Shown: one piece after another, positions 46,504 through 54,687 of the stretch | Position numbering within the stretch: the first letter of the stretch is position 1 | Layout of the letters: each line of letters opens with the position of its first letter | Assembly: GCA_028287035.1 (NCBI GenBank) | Contig: JAQBQL010000174.1 | Span: forward strand, 33,996 to 97,995 | DNA from: Labilithrix sp. | GTDB taxonomy: Bacteria; Myxococcota; Polyangia; Polyangiales; Polyangiaceae | Reading direction: 5' to 3' | Length of the DNA: 64,000 bases | Position numbers and translations under genes: made by a program | Notes under the pieces: model-generated | What the model saw: only the letters and a program-made list of their open reading frames with translations | Told to the model about the DNA's origin: nothing | The model's database searches: none

Positions 46504-47585
46504 TGCTCGAAGGCCTCCGCCACCTCTTCTCGGTCCGGCCGTGGCTGCAGGTCATGGTCGACGTGTTCGACATCGTCGTCGTCACGTACGTCGTGTACCG
46601 CGCGCTGCTCGTGCTCCGCGGCACGCGCGCGATGCAGATGGGCACGGGCCTCGGCGTCATCTTCGTCGTCTACGTGGTCTCGAAGTGGGCAGGCTTCGTC
46701 ACCCTCTTCAACCTCCTGTCGACGCTCCTGTCCTCGATCATCCTGATCGTGGTCGTGGTGTTCCAGAACGACATCCGGCGTGGCCTCATGCGCGTCGGAT
46801 CGCGCGCGTTCTTCGCGGGCATCGCTCGCCAGCAGGAGACGCGCGTCATCGACGAGGTCGTCTCGGCCGCCACTGAGCTCGCCCGCCATCGCATGGGCGC
46901 GCTGATCTGCTTCGAGCAGGACGCGAACCTCGACGAGTTCGTGGTCGCCCAGGGCACGACCCTCGACGCCGCAGTCCAGCGCGAGCTCCTCGTCGCGTTG
47001 TTCGTTCCCGACAGCCTCAACAAGCTGCACGACGGCGCGGTGGTCATCCGCAACCTGCGCATCGCCAAGGGCGGCGTCTTCTTCCCGATGCCGGACACGA
47101 AGATCCTCGACAAGTCACTGGGCTCGCGCCACCGCGCGGCCCTCGGCATCACCGAGGAGACCGACGCGGTGGTCGTCGTCGTCTCCGAGGAGCGCGGCAC
47201 GATCAGCTTCTGCTTCAACGGCAACATCGTCCCGAACCTCGACGGCGCGTCGCTCAAGCAGGCGCTGCTCGGCCTCTTCGGGCAGCGCGCCCGCACGAAG
47301 AAGAAGGGCGACGCGACCGTGGCCGTGAAGGCGCCGCCGCCGAAGCGCGCGAGCCTCACGACGTCGAACACCGGCAGCTTCCGCCTCACCATCCCGAGCG
47401 CGACCTCCACGACCGGGTCGTTCAACCTGCGTCCGTCGCAGGTCGTGCCGCCGCCCGAGGACTCGGTGCCGATGCGCATGTCCGATCCCGGAGCCACGCG
47501 ACCGATGCCGTCGGCCAACGTGGAGACGCCCATTCCCATGACCCCGAGCGCGCCGCCGCCCTCGCGCCGCGGAAGCACCGAGTAG
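46503..47585 (+). CDS. cdaA: Diadenylate cyclase CdaA with long disordered tail
   Basis: A 360-residue protein. Three membrane helices lie in residues 15-88. The DAC domain at about 90-265 carries the DGA motif (LHDGAVV, 177-179) and the RHR motif (GSRHRAALG, 209-211), both needed to make cyclic di-AMP from two ATP. Residues 266-360 are a Pro/Ser/Thr-rich, probably disordered extension with two TGSF repeats (NTGSFRL, TTGSFNL). Usual CdaA proteins end near residue 270. It is coupled to folP and cdaR, as in many delta-proteobacteria and Firmicutes. Confidence 0.95.
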   Translation: MLEGLRHLFSVRPWLQVMVDVFDIVVVTYVVYRALLVLRGTRAMQMGTGLGVIFVVYVVSKWAGFVTLFNLLSTLLSSIILIVVVVFQNDIRRGLMRVGSRAFFAGIARQQETRVIDEVVSAATELARHRMGALICFEQDANLDEFVVAQGTTLDAAVQRELLVALFVPDSLNKLHDGAVVIRNLRIAKGGVFFPMPDTKILDKSLGSRHRAALGITEETDAVVVVVSEERGTISFCFNGNIVPNLDGASLKQALLGLFGQRARTKKKGDATVAVKAPPPKRASLTTSNTGSFRLTIPSATSTTGSFNLRPSQVVPPPEDSVPMRMSDPGATRPMPSANVETPIPMTPSAPPPSRRGSTE

Positions 47586-47587
47586 CC

Positions 47588-48511
47588 ATGTGGGATCGCA
47601 TCCGGCTCGCGCTCACCGAGGACCTGAACCTCAAGGTCCTGAGCTTCGTCTTCGCCCTCGTCCTGTACTCGCTCGTGCACGGCGGACAGGACGCGCGGCG
47701 CTCGGTCGTGGTCGACATCGAGGTCCAGCTGCCCCCCGAGAGCAGCGACCGCGTGCTCGTGGGGTCGATCCCGCAGAGCATCCGCATCTTCGTGGTCGGC
47801 TCGAACCAGACCATCGACAACCTGCGCGCGGCGTCGGTGTCGGTGCAGATCGACCTCGCCAGCAAGCAGCCGTCGCACGTCATCTTCGAGCCGAAGATGG
47901 TGCGGCTGCCCGACGGCGTGAACGTCGAGATCGAGCAGTTCGATCCGCCGGCGCTCGACCTCCGCTGGGAGCAGCGCATCGTGCGCGACGTGCCGATCCA
48001 GGTGAGCGTGGTCGGGACCCCGGCGGACGGCTTCGTCGTGAAGGGACCGCTCGTCGCCGAGCCGAAGGCCGCCAAGGTGCGCGGACCGCAATCGGACGTG
48101 ATGGTGATGCAGTTCGTGCGCGTCGACGCCTTCGACGTGCGCGGCCTCAGCGAGGGCACCTATCCGCGGAATCTGGCGGTCGAGCGGTCGAACCCCCGCA
48201 TCAAGGTCGAGCCGGCGAGCGCGGTCGTCACCGCGGAGATCACCCGCGAGGTGTCGGAGCGCGTCTTCCAGAAGCTCCCCGTCTCGATCGTCGGCATTCC
48301 CAAGGGGCGCACCACGCCGGGCGAGGTCGACGTGCGCCTCGTGTGCCCGCCGGACATCGTGCGCAGCCTGCGTCCCGAGCAGATCGTGCCGACCATCGAG
48401 GTCACCTCGAAGGAGCCGTCGGGCAGCGTCTCGGCGCCGGTCCTCGTGAGCATCGACAAGTGCGATGCGTACGCGACGCCGAAGGCGGTCATCGCGCGCT
48501 GGGGTCCGTAG
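47588..48511 (+). CDS. cdaR: YbbR/CdaR-type regulator of CdaA
   Basis: A 307-residue protein starting two bases after cdaA. One N-terminal membrane helix (NLKVLSFVFALVLYSLVH) is followed by extracytoplasmic YbbR repeats: strands such as IQVSVVGTPADGFVVKGPLV and KLPVSIVGIPKGRTTPGEVDVRL. In other bacteria CdaR binds CdaA and modulates its activity; glmM usually follows, but here the next gene is on the other strand. It ends the folP-cdaA-cdaR operon. Confidence 0.9.
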   Translation: MWDRIRLALTEDLNLKVLSFVFALVLYSLVHGGQDARRSVVVDIEVQLPPESSDRVLVGSIPQSIRIFVVGSNQTIDNLRAASVSVQIDLASKQPSHVIFEPKMVRLPDGVNVEIEQFDPPALDLRWEQRIVRDVPIQVSVVGTPADGFVVKGPLVAEPKAAKVRGPQSDVMVMQFVRVDAFDVRGLSEGTYPRNLAVERSNPRIKVEPASAVVTAEITREVSERVFQKLPVSIVGIPKGRTTPGEVDVRLVCPPDIVRSLRPEQIVPTIEVTSKEPSGSVSAPVLVSIDKCDAYATPKAVIARWGP

Positions 48512-48541
48512 TACCGCCGGCGCGAGGCGCGTGACGAATCC

Positions 48542-49543
48542 TCAATACGTCATCTGAACGTGCTGATGCGTGCACGTGTCATCGAAGTAGTGAACTCCCG
48601 CCCGTACCTTGGCGCTGGTACGACCGGCGCACTCGCTCTGGCCGAGCCCGGCATTGTCGGGGAGGATCGTCGAGAAGTACTCGACGAACGAGCGATCGAG
48701 CGCCTTGTCGTCACGGGCAGTTCCTGGCGTGAAGTTGGTCGATGCTCCGGTGGCGCGGTCCTTGGCGCCGCCGAGATCGCTCGCCAGCCCTTTGGGATGG
48801 AAGAACTGGTCGCACCCGTGGCCAGTCACGATGTTGTCGACGAACATATCGTACTTGTTGGTGAGCATCAGGAGCGCGGCGAGGAGGCCTCGATCGAGCT
48901 TGATGGTCTTGTGGCAGGTATCGCTGTTGTTCAACGTACCGCCCTGGCTGGCGACCGTCAGATCTTGTTTGACGACGTCGTTGCCAGTCAGGCGCGTACC
49001 CCACAGCGCGAGGAGCTGCTTCGCCAGGTCGGCAGCGCTGCCGCTCGCGGGCACCGCGCACTCCGGAAGACCGGTCTTCGGGCCGGTATCGAACGCGTTC
49101 ACCGTCGCCAGCTCGTCGGAGCCGACGAAGCCCTGGACGCCGTGCTGATCGCCGGTCGTGCGGTACCACGTGGCGTTTCCCTTGCTCGTCTTGTCGCCCG
49201 TGGTCCAGCAATCGAACCAGCTGAACGTGGTCTCGAGTGAGTCGACTTGCGGGCTGGCGGTCCTGGGCTCCGCGAGGATGGGCGCATTCTTCTGGTTATC
49301 GCAGTAGAGCCGCTTCTCCTCGACGTTGACCTTGCAGCTGGCGGGGTTCGCGCCCGCGTCGGCAGCAGCGTGTGACCCGTCGCCTCCATCCTGCGTCGCA
49401 CGCTCGCCACCCGGAGCTTCGGGGGCCGCGGTCTCCGCCTCGGACGAGCACGCGGTCAGCGCCGTCAGGACGGATAAGCCGATCGCGGCGAATCGAAGCG
49501 TCGAGGTGACGCTCGGGAGGCGCTCGGCGATGGCGAACCGCAT
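48542..49543 (-). CDS. Lipoprotein with SH3-like and M15 peptidase domains (atypical composition)
   Basis: A 333-residue protein. The lipobox is ALTAC (Cys32), then an acidic linker. Residues about 75-148 resemble a bacterial SH3 domain (APILAEPRTASPQV to YRTTGDQHGVQGFVGSDEL). The C-terminal region has His249-x2-Gly-x-Ala-x-Asp256 (HPKGLASD) and a His-x-His pair at 326/328 (HQHVQM), the zinc pattern of VanX/VanY-type M15 peptidases. It probably cleaves cell-wall peptides. The gene is about 60% GC in the rows I counted versus about 72-75% nearby, hinting at transfer. No ribosome site or TANNNT box was found at the start. Confidence 0.75.
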   Translation of the reverse strand: MRFAIAERLPSVTSTLRFAAIGLSVLTALTACSSEAETAAPEAPGGERATQDGGDGSHAAADAGANPASCKVNVEEKRLYCDNQKNAPILAEPRTASPQVDSLETTFSWFDCWTTGDKTSKGNATWYRTTGDQHGVQGFVGSDELATVNAFDTGPKTGLPECAVPASGSAADLAKQLLALWGTRLTGNDVVKQDLTVASQGGTLNNSDTCHKTIKLDRGLLAALLMLTNKYDMFVDNIVTGHGCDQFFHPKGLASDLGGAKDRATGASTNFTPGTARDDKALDRSFVEYFSTILPDNAGLGQSECAGRTSAKVRAGVHYFDDTCTHQHVQMTY

Positions 49544-49727
49544 GATGCTTGATCCTCGGGAAAGAGATGGGAGCGCAGCGGGTCAGCGAAGATGACCGCG
49601 CGTCTTGCGCTCGACGTACTAGCAAGGGAACCGAGGGACGCCCGTGCCGGCGCGCCGCTCGTCGATCTTGGGGCAGCGGACCGCGTGGCGATGCGCGGAG
49701 ACATGCGCAATCTGGCCCCTTGCTCGC

Positions 49728-50801
49728 TCACTTCACGCGGAAGGAGGCCACGCTCTCGCCCGCCTGACGGCCGCGCGCATCCTCGGGAAGCGCTGGCCGG
49801 TAGTCGCGGTACGTGAGCGTCACGAACTTCAGCGGCGCGGCATAGACGCATACCGCGAAGTACGACTCGCGACGTGCGCTCGTGGCGTGGAAGCGCGCCT
49901 GGATGGCGTCGCTCGCCTCCGCATAGCGCACCGACGAGAACACGCATTCTCCGGCATCGACGCGGAGCTGCGCCATCAGCTCCTTCACGCGCCGCGCGAT
50001 CGCGTCGTGCCTCTCGTCCGCGTCGAGCGGCGCGGGGAGGTGCGTTGCGGTGATGCCGATCTGACGCTCGCCGGTGGTCTCGGTGAACTCCCACGGGCCC
50101 GGGGTCGCCTCGCCGGTCTGCTCCGTGGTCTCGGACCACGAGCCGATCAGCTTCAGGCGGAAGTCCGGTTTCTCGAAGCGGCACGCCTGCCGGCCGATCG
50201 CCGCGCCGCCGCCGAGAGCGCTCGGCTCGAGCAGGCTCACGAGCTCGGCAGGGGGCCGCCCCAGCTCGTGCGCGTAGCGGAGCGCGGTGAGCCCTTGCTC
50301 GTCGGCCTGCGCGAGGTCGGCGCCGGCGCGGATCAGGGCGCGCGCGGTCTCGACGAGATGACCACGCGCCGCCTGCATGAGGGCGGTGGTCCCGAACCGG
50401 TTGGCGCGCCGCGGGTCGGCGCCGGCGTTGAGGAGCACGAGCACCGCGTCGTAGAGCGCATGCCGCGCGGTCATCATGAGAGCGTCGTTGCCCTCGCTGT
50501 TGGCGAGGTTCGGGTCGGCGCCGCGCGCGAGGAGCAGCTCGATCCCGCCGACCTCGCGGGTGGTGCGCGCGTAGGCGGCCGCGGCGAGGAGCGCGGTGGT
50601 CCCGTCGGGTGACTGGAGATCGATGGACGCTCCCGCGTCGAGCAAGGCCTCCATGATCGCCTGGCGCCCGGTGAGCGCCGCGATCATCAGCGTGGTGACG
50701 CCGTCCTCACGTCTCCAGTCCGGATCGACGCCCTCCGCGACCAGCCGGGCGATGTGCTCTGCGTACCCGAGCTGCGCGTAGAGGAGCAGGTCCTCGGACA
50801 T
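49728..50801 (-). CDS. Ankyrin-repeat protein
   Basis: A 357-residue cytoplasmic protein. Residues 1-190 contain about five ankyrin repeats (DGVTTLMIAALTGRQAIMEALLDAGA, DGTTALLAAAAYARTTREVGGIELLLARGADPN, GNDALMMTARHALYDAVLVLLNAGADP, FGTTALMQAARGHLVETARALIRAGADL). Residues 200-357 are a separate domain rich in charged residues that I do not recognise. Ankyrin repeats bind proteins; partner unknown. It is 12 bases after the upstream TPR gene and probably in the same operon. Confidence 0.85.
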   Translation of the reverse strand: MSEDLLLYAQLGYAEHIARLVAEGVDPDWRREDGVTTLMIAALTGRQAIMEALLDAGASIDLQSPDGTTALLAAAAYARTTREVGGIELLLARGADPNLANSEGNDALMMTARHALYDAVLVLLNAGADPRRANRFGTTALMQAARGHLVETARALIRAGADLAQADEQGLTALRYAHELGRPPAELVSLLEPSALGGGAAIGRQACRFEKPDFRLKLIGSWSETTEQTGEATPGPWEFTETTGERQIGITATHLPAPLDADERHDAIARRVKELMAQLRVDAGECVFSSVRYAEASDAIQARFHATSARRESYFAVCVYAAPLKFVTLTYRDYRPALPEDARGRQAGESVASFRVK

Positions 50802-50813
50802 GGGGCGCGCCGG

Positions 50814-52088
50814 TCAGCCTTGCGGAGCCGCGTGCCGCTTCGATGCCTCGACGGCCGCGGCGAGACTTGCCGACCGCGAATCGTCGAGCGACACGGGGAA
50901 GAGGCCGCGCGGCGTCCACACGACGAGAGGCGCGGCGCCTGCGCGGGGCCCGAGCTCGATGGCGGGCGAATGCGCGAACGGCACGAGCTCCTCGCCCTGC
51001 AGCCATCCGACCGCGACGCGGACGACGCTGGTACGCGGGATGTCGCCGAGCACCACCTCCTCGGCGTCGGCGTCGACCGCCTGGTCGCGCGTCGACACTC
51101 GGGGCCCATCCCACGACGGCTCGATGACGTGGGCGCGCACGACGAGGCGCCCCTGCGGCCGCTGCCCGAGCTGCGTGCCGATCGCCGTGAAGGACACGCG
51201 CCAGCGGACGAAGATCCGGCGCGTCGGCCCGTCGGCGTCGGGCGCGAGCGGGATCGCGAAGCACTCGTCGGGCTCCTCGGCCTCGACCTCGACCGGCGCG
51301 ACCGCCACCGGCTGCTCGGACTCCTCTTCGAGCGGCGCGACGTCGGCCGCGGGCTCGGGCCCCTCCTCTGCGGACTCGGGCTCGAGGAAGAATTCGGCGC
51401 CGTCACCCTCCCCGCTCACGTCGTAGGAGGGCCCCGCAATCGCCCCGTTCGCCACCGTCACGGGCTCCTGCTCCTGGTCCGCGTCCGCGTCCGCGTCGGC
51501 GTCGGCGTCCGCGTCCGTCGCGTCCGCGTCCGCCTCTTCGGCCCCCGCGTCAGCCGCGGCCTCCTGAGCGGGCTCCTCGTCCTCCTCCTCGAACACGGTC
51601 TCCGGCTCCACCTCCGGCTCCGGCGGCAACGGCGGCGGCGGCGCGACGTACCCCTTCTCCTGCAGCCGCGCGAGCAGCGCGCGGGCGGCGACGTGATCCG
51701 GCTCGCGCTCGAGCACGCGCTCCAGGGTCTCGACCGCGCGCTTCAGGTGCCCCTGCGCCGCGTAGATCTCGGCGAGGGTCACGGTGGGCATCGCCTGCGG
51801 CTCGATCCGGGGCGGCGCGGGAGGCGCGTCACCGGCCAGCGTGCGGATGCGGTCGGCCGCGTCCGGCAGGTGGAGCCCTCGCTCGACCACGCGCGCCACG
51901 AGATCGCGCGCCCGCCCGAAGAACCCGCGGCTCCGGCGTAGCTGCCCCTCGTCGGTATCGGGATCGAGGCGCAGCAGCTCGTCGATGAGCTCCGGACGCG
52001 TGAGGATGCGCGCGCGACGGATGCCGGCGGCCTGCGCCCGGACGACCAGGCTCTCGCGGTCGAGCCCCTCGAGCTCCCCTCGGTCCAT
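50814..52088 (-). CDS. TPR protein with acidic linker and C-terminal beta domain
   Basis: A 424-residue protein without signal peptide. Residues 1-45 look like a short helical domain (LVVRAQAAGIRRARILTRPELIDELL). TPR-like helices at 98-150 (LAEIYAAQGHLKRAVETLERVLEREPDHVAARALL). A long acidic stretch (about 150-270) contains an Asp-Ala repeat. Residues 280-424 form a beta-rich domain ending LVVWTPRGLFPVSLDDS, which I have seen in myxobacterial proteins without known function. ATG 52088 is preceded by TAAGCT six bases upstream, so it may be transcribed separately from ribF. Confidence 0.8.
   Translation of the reverse strand: MDRGELEGLDRESLVVRAQAAGIRRARILTRPELIDELLRLDPDTDEGQLRRSRGFFGRARDLVARVVERGLHLPDAADRIRTLAGDAPPAPPRIEPQAMPTVTLAEIYAAQGHLKRAVETLERVLEREPDHVAARALLARLQEKGYVAPPPPLPPEPEVEPETVFEEEDEEPAQEAAADAGAEEADADATDADADADADADADQEQEPVTVANGAIAGPSYDVSGEGDGAEFFLEPESAEEGPEPAADVAPLEEESEQPVAVAPVEVEAEEPDECFAIPLAPDADGPTRRIFVRWRVSFTAIGTQLGQRPQGRLVVRAHVIEPSWDGPRVSTRDQAVDADAEEVVLGDIPRTSVVRVAVGWLQGEELVPFAHSPAIELGPRAGAAPLVVWTPRGLFPVSLDDSRSASLAAAVEASKRHAAPQG
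51478..51533. repeat. Interrupted hexanucleotide tandem repeat encoding Asp-Ala
   Basis: About nine units of GCGTCC/GCGTCG in a row, with one three-base interruption. On the minus strand they encode alternating Asp and Ala in the acidic linker of the TPR protein. Unit length of six keeps the frame when copies change. Confidence 0.7.
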
Positions 52089-52094
52089 GCGGGG

Positions 52095-52100
52095 AGCTTA
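52095..52100 (-). promoter_or_regulatory. -10-like box TAAGCT, 6 nt from ATG
   Basis: TAAGCT on the minus strand, six bases, then ATG 52088. The TAA is also the ribF stop codon, so chance is a fair alternative explanation. Confidence 0.35.
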
Positions 52101-52979
52101 CAGCGCTTTTCGCGCGCCTTCTGCGTCCATTGCGATCTGCGCCTTCAGCTCCGGCAAGCCCGCAAACTTCTGCTCACCCCGAAGCCGCGCGACGAGGTCC
52201 ACGGCCAGCCGCTCGCCGTAGAGGTCGCCGTCGAAGTCGAGGAGATGCGCCTCGACCCGCAGCGAGATGCCGTCGACGGTGGGCCGCTTTCCGACGTTCA
52301 TGACCCCGGAATGCGTCACGTCCCCGCGCTGCACGCGCACCGCATAGACGCCGTACGCGGGGAGCATCTCGGGCACGTCGTCGAGGTTCGCGGTCGGGAA
52401 CCCGATGGTGCGGCCGCGCGCGTCGCCGTGAACGACCGTCCCCGTGAGCCGATGCGGCCGCGTCAGCAGATCGGCGGCGCGCTCGACGTGACCCGCCGTC
52501 AACGTGTCGCGGATGCGCGTGCTCGAGAAGGGCCCCTCGGCGTCCCCGGCGATCTCCGCGGCGACCGCCTCGAACCCCAGCGTCCGTCCGAGCTCCTCGA
52601 GCGTGCCGAAGTCCCCGGCGCGCTTGTGGCCGAAGCGGAAGTTCGTTCCGACCACGACCGCGCGAGCCTCGAGCCGCGACGCCAGGAGATCCTTCACGAA
52701 GCGCTCCGGCGACCAGCCGGAGAGCGCGATCGTGAACTCCTGCACCGTGACGGCATCGGCGCCGTGCTCCACGAGCAGCTGCTGCCGTCGCTCCATCGTG
52801 CAGAGGCGCGGCGGCGCGCCCCGACCCAGCACCTCGCTCGGGTGCGGGCTGAACGTGAGGACGACGCAGCGGAGGCCCTGCGCGTCGGCGAGCGCGCGGG
52901 CCTGACGGAGCACCGCCTGGTGGCCGCGGTGCACGCCGTCGAAGTTGCCGATGACGACGACGCTCGGTCCGGTTCCCAT
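52098..52979 (-). CDS. ribF: Bifunctional riboflavin kinase/FAD synthetase
   Basis: A 293-residue protein from ATG 52979; a GTG at 52991 that overlaps the upstream stop (GTGA) is equally possible and adds four residues. The N-terminal FMN adenylyltransferase domain has VVIGNFDGVHRGH and VLTFSPHP; the C-terminal riboflavin kinase domain has GRTIGFPTANL and GVMNVGKRPT. It makes FMN and then FAD. Placement inside a receptor/lipoprotein run suggests simple transcriptional coupling, not function. No FMN riboswitch was seen before it. Confidence 0.93.
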   Translation of the reverse strand: MGTGPSVVVIGNFDGVHRGHQAVLRQARALADAQGLRCVVLTFSPHPSEVLGRGAPPRLCTMERRQQLLVEHGADAVTVQEFTIALSGWSPERFVKDLLASRLEARAVVVGTNFRFGHKRAGDFGTLEELGRTLGFEAVAAEIAGDAEGPFSSTRIRDTLTAGHVERAADLLTRPHRLTGTVVHGDARGRTIGFPTANLDDVPEMLPAYGVYAVRVQRGDVTHSGVMNVGKRPTVDGISLRVEAHLLDFDGDLYGERLAVDLVARLRGEQKFAGLPELKAQIAMDAEGARKAL

Positions 52980-52987
52980 CGCTTCTT

Positions 52988-54685
52988 TCACAGCTTGGTA
53001 CACGCGTCGGGAACGGGGAAGGACTGGCACGTGGATTGGTCCTCGGGCCGCGGTTCCACGACCTCGAGCACGGCGCGCGCGCCCTGCGAGAGGAGCACCG
53101 GGCGCGTCTTCTGCGAGCAGGTCGAGCTTCCCGTCACGGTGCCCTCGGACGGCGCGCAGCCGCCCATCTCGTTCGGGACCGTCCACGTCTGGCCGGTCGG
53201 GTACACGAGCGAGATCGCGTAACGACCCTTGGGCAGGCAGCCCCGCTGCACGTCGCGGACGATCGCCTGGGCGAGCACGCGGCCCTGGTCGAAGAGCGGC
53301 TTCTCGCCCGTCTCCGTCGCATCGGCGCTCTGCCCGGTGAGGTGCGGCGTGACGAGCAGGCCCCCCGCGTCCACCGCGCGCGGGTCGAAGCAGAGCGCGG
53401 CGGGCCTCACCATGACGGTCAGATGATCGCGCAGCGCGCCCGTTGCCGGGGCCGCCGGAAGCGGGCCGGCGACGGTACGCGCGAGGCTGTCGTCGAGCAG
53501 CGTGATGCCCTGGATGACGACCATCGGTCCGGGCGGCTTGCCGGTCACGAGCGTCTCCTCGGCCGTGCCCTGCACGACGAGCGACTGCGGGTCACCCTTG
53601 CGGAACGGGTCGTCGGCGAGCTTCACGAAGGCGACCTGCGGCCAGAGGTCGGGGACCGCCGCGTTCTCGGCGATGGGCGCGCCGCGGCTCCACACGAGGA
53701 GGCCGCCCTTGCCGGAAGGCGGAAGCGCCGGCAGCTGCAGGTCGAACGGCTGCGCCGGATCGGTCGCCGTCACGACCTCCTCCCTCGCCACTCCCCACGC
53801 GAGCCGCAGCTGACGGAAGCTGTTCTGGTAGGCGGCCAGCGTCTGCGCGGTCGGGTTCGACGGCGCGGCCAGGATCTTCGCGTCCTGCGTCATGACGACG
53901 ATCGGGACCGCCAGCGGATCGCCGGACGGATTGGCGCCCGAGGTCCGGGCGTCGCCGATGACCTCGGCGCCCTGCCCTTCCTGATCGAGCGGATGGAAGT
54001 ACGGACGCGTGAACGGAACGACCGCTCCGATGGTGACGGGAACGTTGTCGGCCACGTACCCGCTGTCGTCGACGAGGTAGTCGGGGATCTGTCCGGGCGG
54101 CGTCCCGGGCTGCTCGCGGCCCACGTTCACCGGCAGGTAGATCGGCTGGTAGCCCACGTCGCCGGCGTGGCGCGCCGCGTCCGCGACGTCGAGGAACCCG
54201 CCCGCGATGTCGCCCGCCTCGGGCTGGTTCCGGAACTTGAACGTGGGCCAGAAGCGGCCGCGCCGATCGTAGAAGGAGGACAGCTGGTACGAGCCGCCCG
54301 CGAGCGGCGCGACCACGAACGGCGCCGACACCGTCACGCGATCGGTGCTCGGCGGGCAGTAGAGCTCCTTGCTGGTCGACCGCGGCTCGTTCGCGAAGAG
54401 GACGTCGCCCTGCACGGCCACGAAGTTCTCGGCTCCGGTGGCGATGCCGACCGGCGGAGGCGGGTTCTTGCGATCGAACACCAGGATGATCGCGTTGCCG
54501 ACGATGTGCCCGTCACGCGAGCAGGGCCGCGGCCCCGTGTACGTGACGGTCCCGCGGATGACGCCGCGCGCCGGGAAGAGGCGCCGGTCGTTGCGGGTGT
54601 CGTCGACGGGCACGTCGCTGCAGGCGGCCACGCCGAGCGTGACGAGGACCGAGACGTGGAGCGTGCGGGCGAGGAGGCGGCGCAT
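52988..54685 (-). CDS. Outer-membrane lipoprotein, partner of the TonB receptor (unknown)
   Basis: A 565-residue protein from ATG 54685; the frame stays open upstream into the receptor gene. The lipobox is GVAAC. The mature start (RGVIRGTVTYTGPRPC then GNAIILVFDRKNPPP) resembles a carboxypeptidase-regulatory-like beta domain. The remainder is beta-rich with no known family. It starts two bases after the TonB-receptor stop, so the two proteins are coupled. A surface-exposed ligand-capture role next to the receptor is an inference from that context. Confidence 0.8.
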   Translation of the reverse strand: MRRLLARTLHVSVLVTLGVAACSDVPVDDTRNDRRLFPARGVIRGTVTYTGPRPCSRDGHIVGNAIILVFDRKNPPPPVGIATGAENFVAVQGDVLFANEPRSTSKELYCPPSTDRVTVSAPFVVAPLAGGSYQLSSFYDRRGRFWPTFKFRNQPEAGDIAGGFLDVADAARHAGDVGYQPIYLPVNVGREQPGTPPGQIPDYLVDDSGYVADNVPVTIGAVVPFTRPYFHPLDQEGQGAEVIGDARTSGANPSGDPLAVPIVVMTQDAKILAAPSNPTAQTLAAYQNSFRQLRLAWGVAREEVVTATDPAQPFDLQLPALPPSGKGGLLVWSRGAPIAENAAVPDLWPQVAFVKLADDPFRKGDPQSLVVQGTAEETLVTGKPPGPMVVIQGITLLDDSLARTVAGPLPAAPATGALRDHLTVMVRPAALCFDPRAVDAGGLLVTPHLTGQSADATETGEKPLFDQGRVLAQAIVRDVQRGCLPKGRYAISLVYPTGQTWTVPNEMGGCAPSEGTVTGSSTCSQKTRPVLLSQGARAVLEVVEPRPEDQSTCQSFPVPDACTKL

Positions 54686-54687
54686 GT

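Noticed and set aside
53025..53040. A sigma-54-like promoter, TGGCACG-N4-TTGGT, on the plus strand.
   Set aside because: It is inside the lipoprotein coding region, points away from any plus-strand gene and misses the TTGC core.
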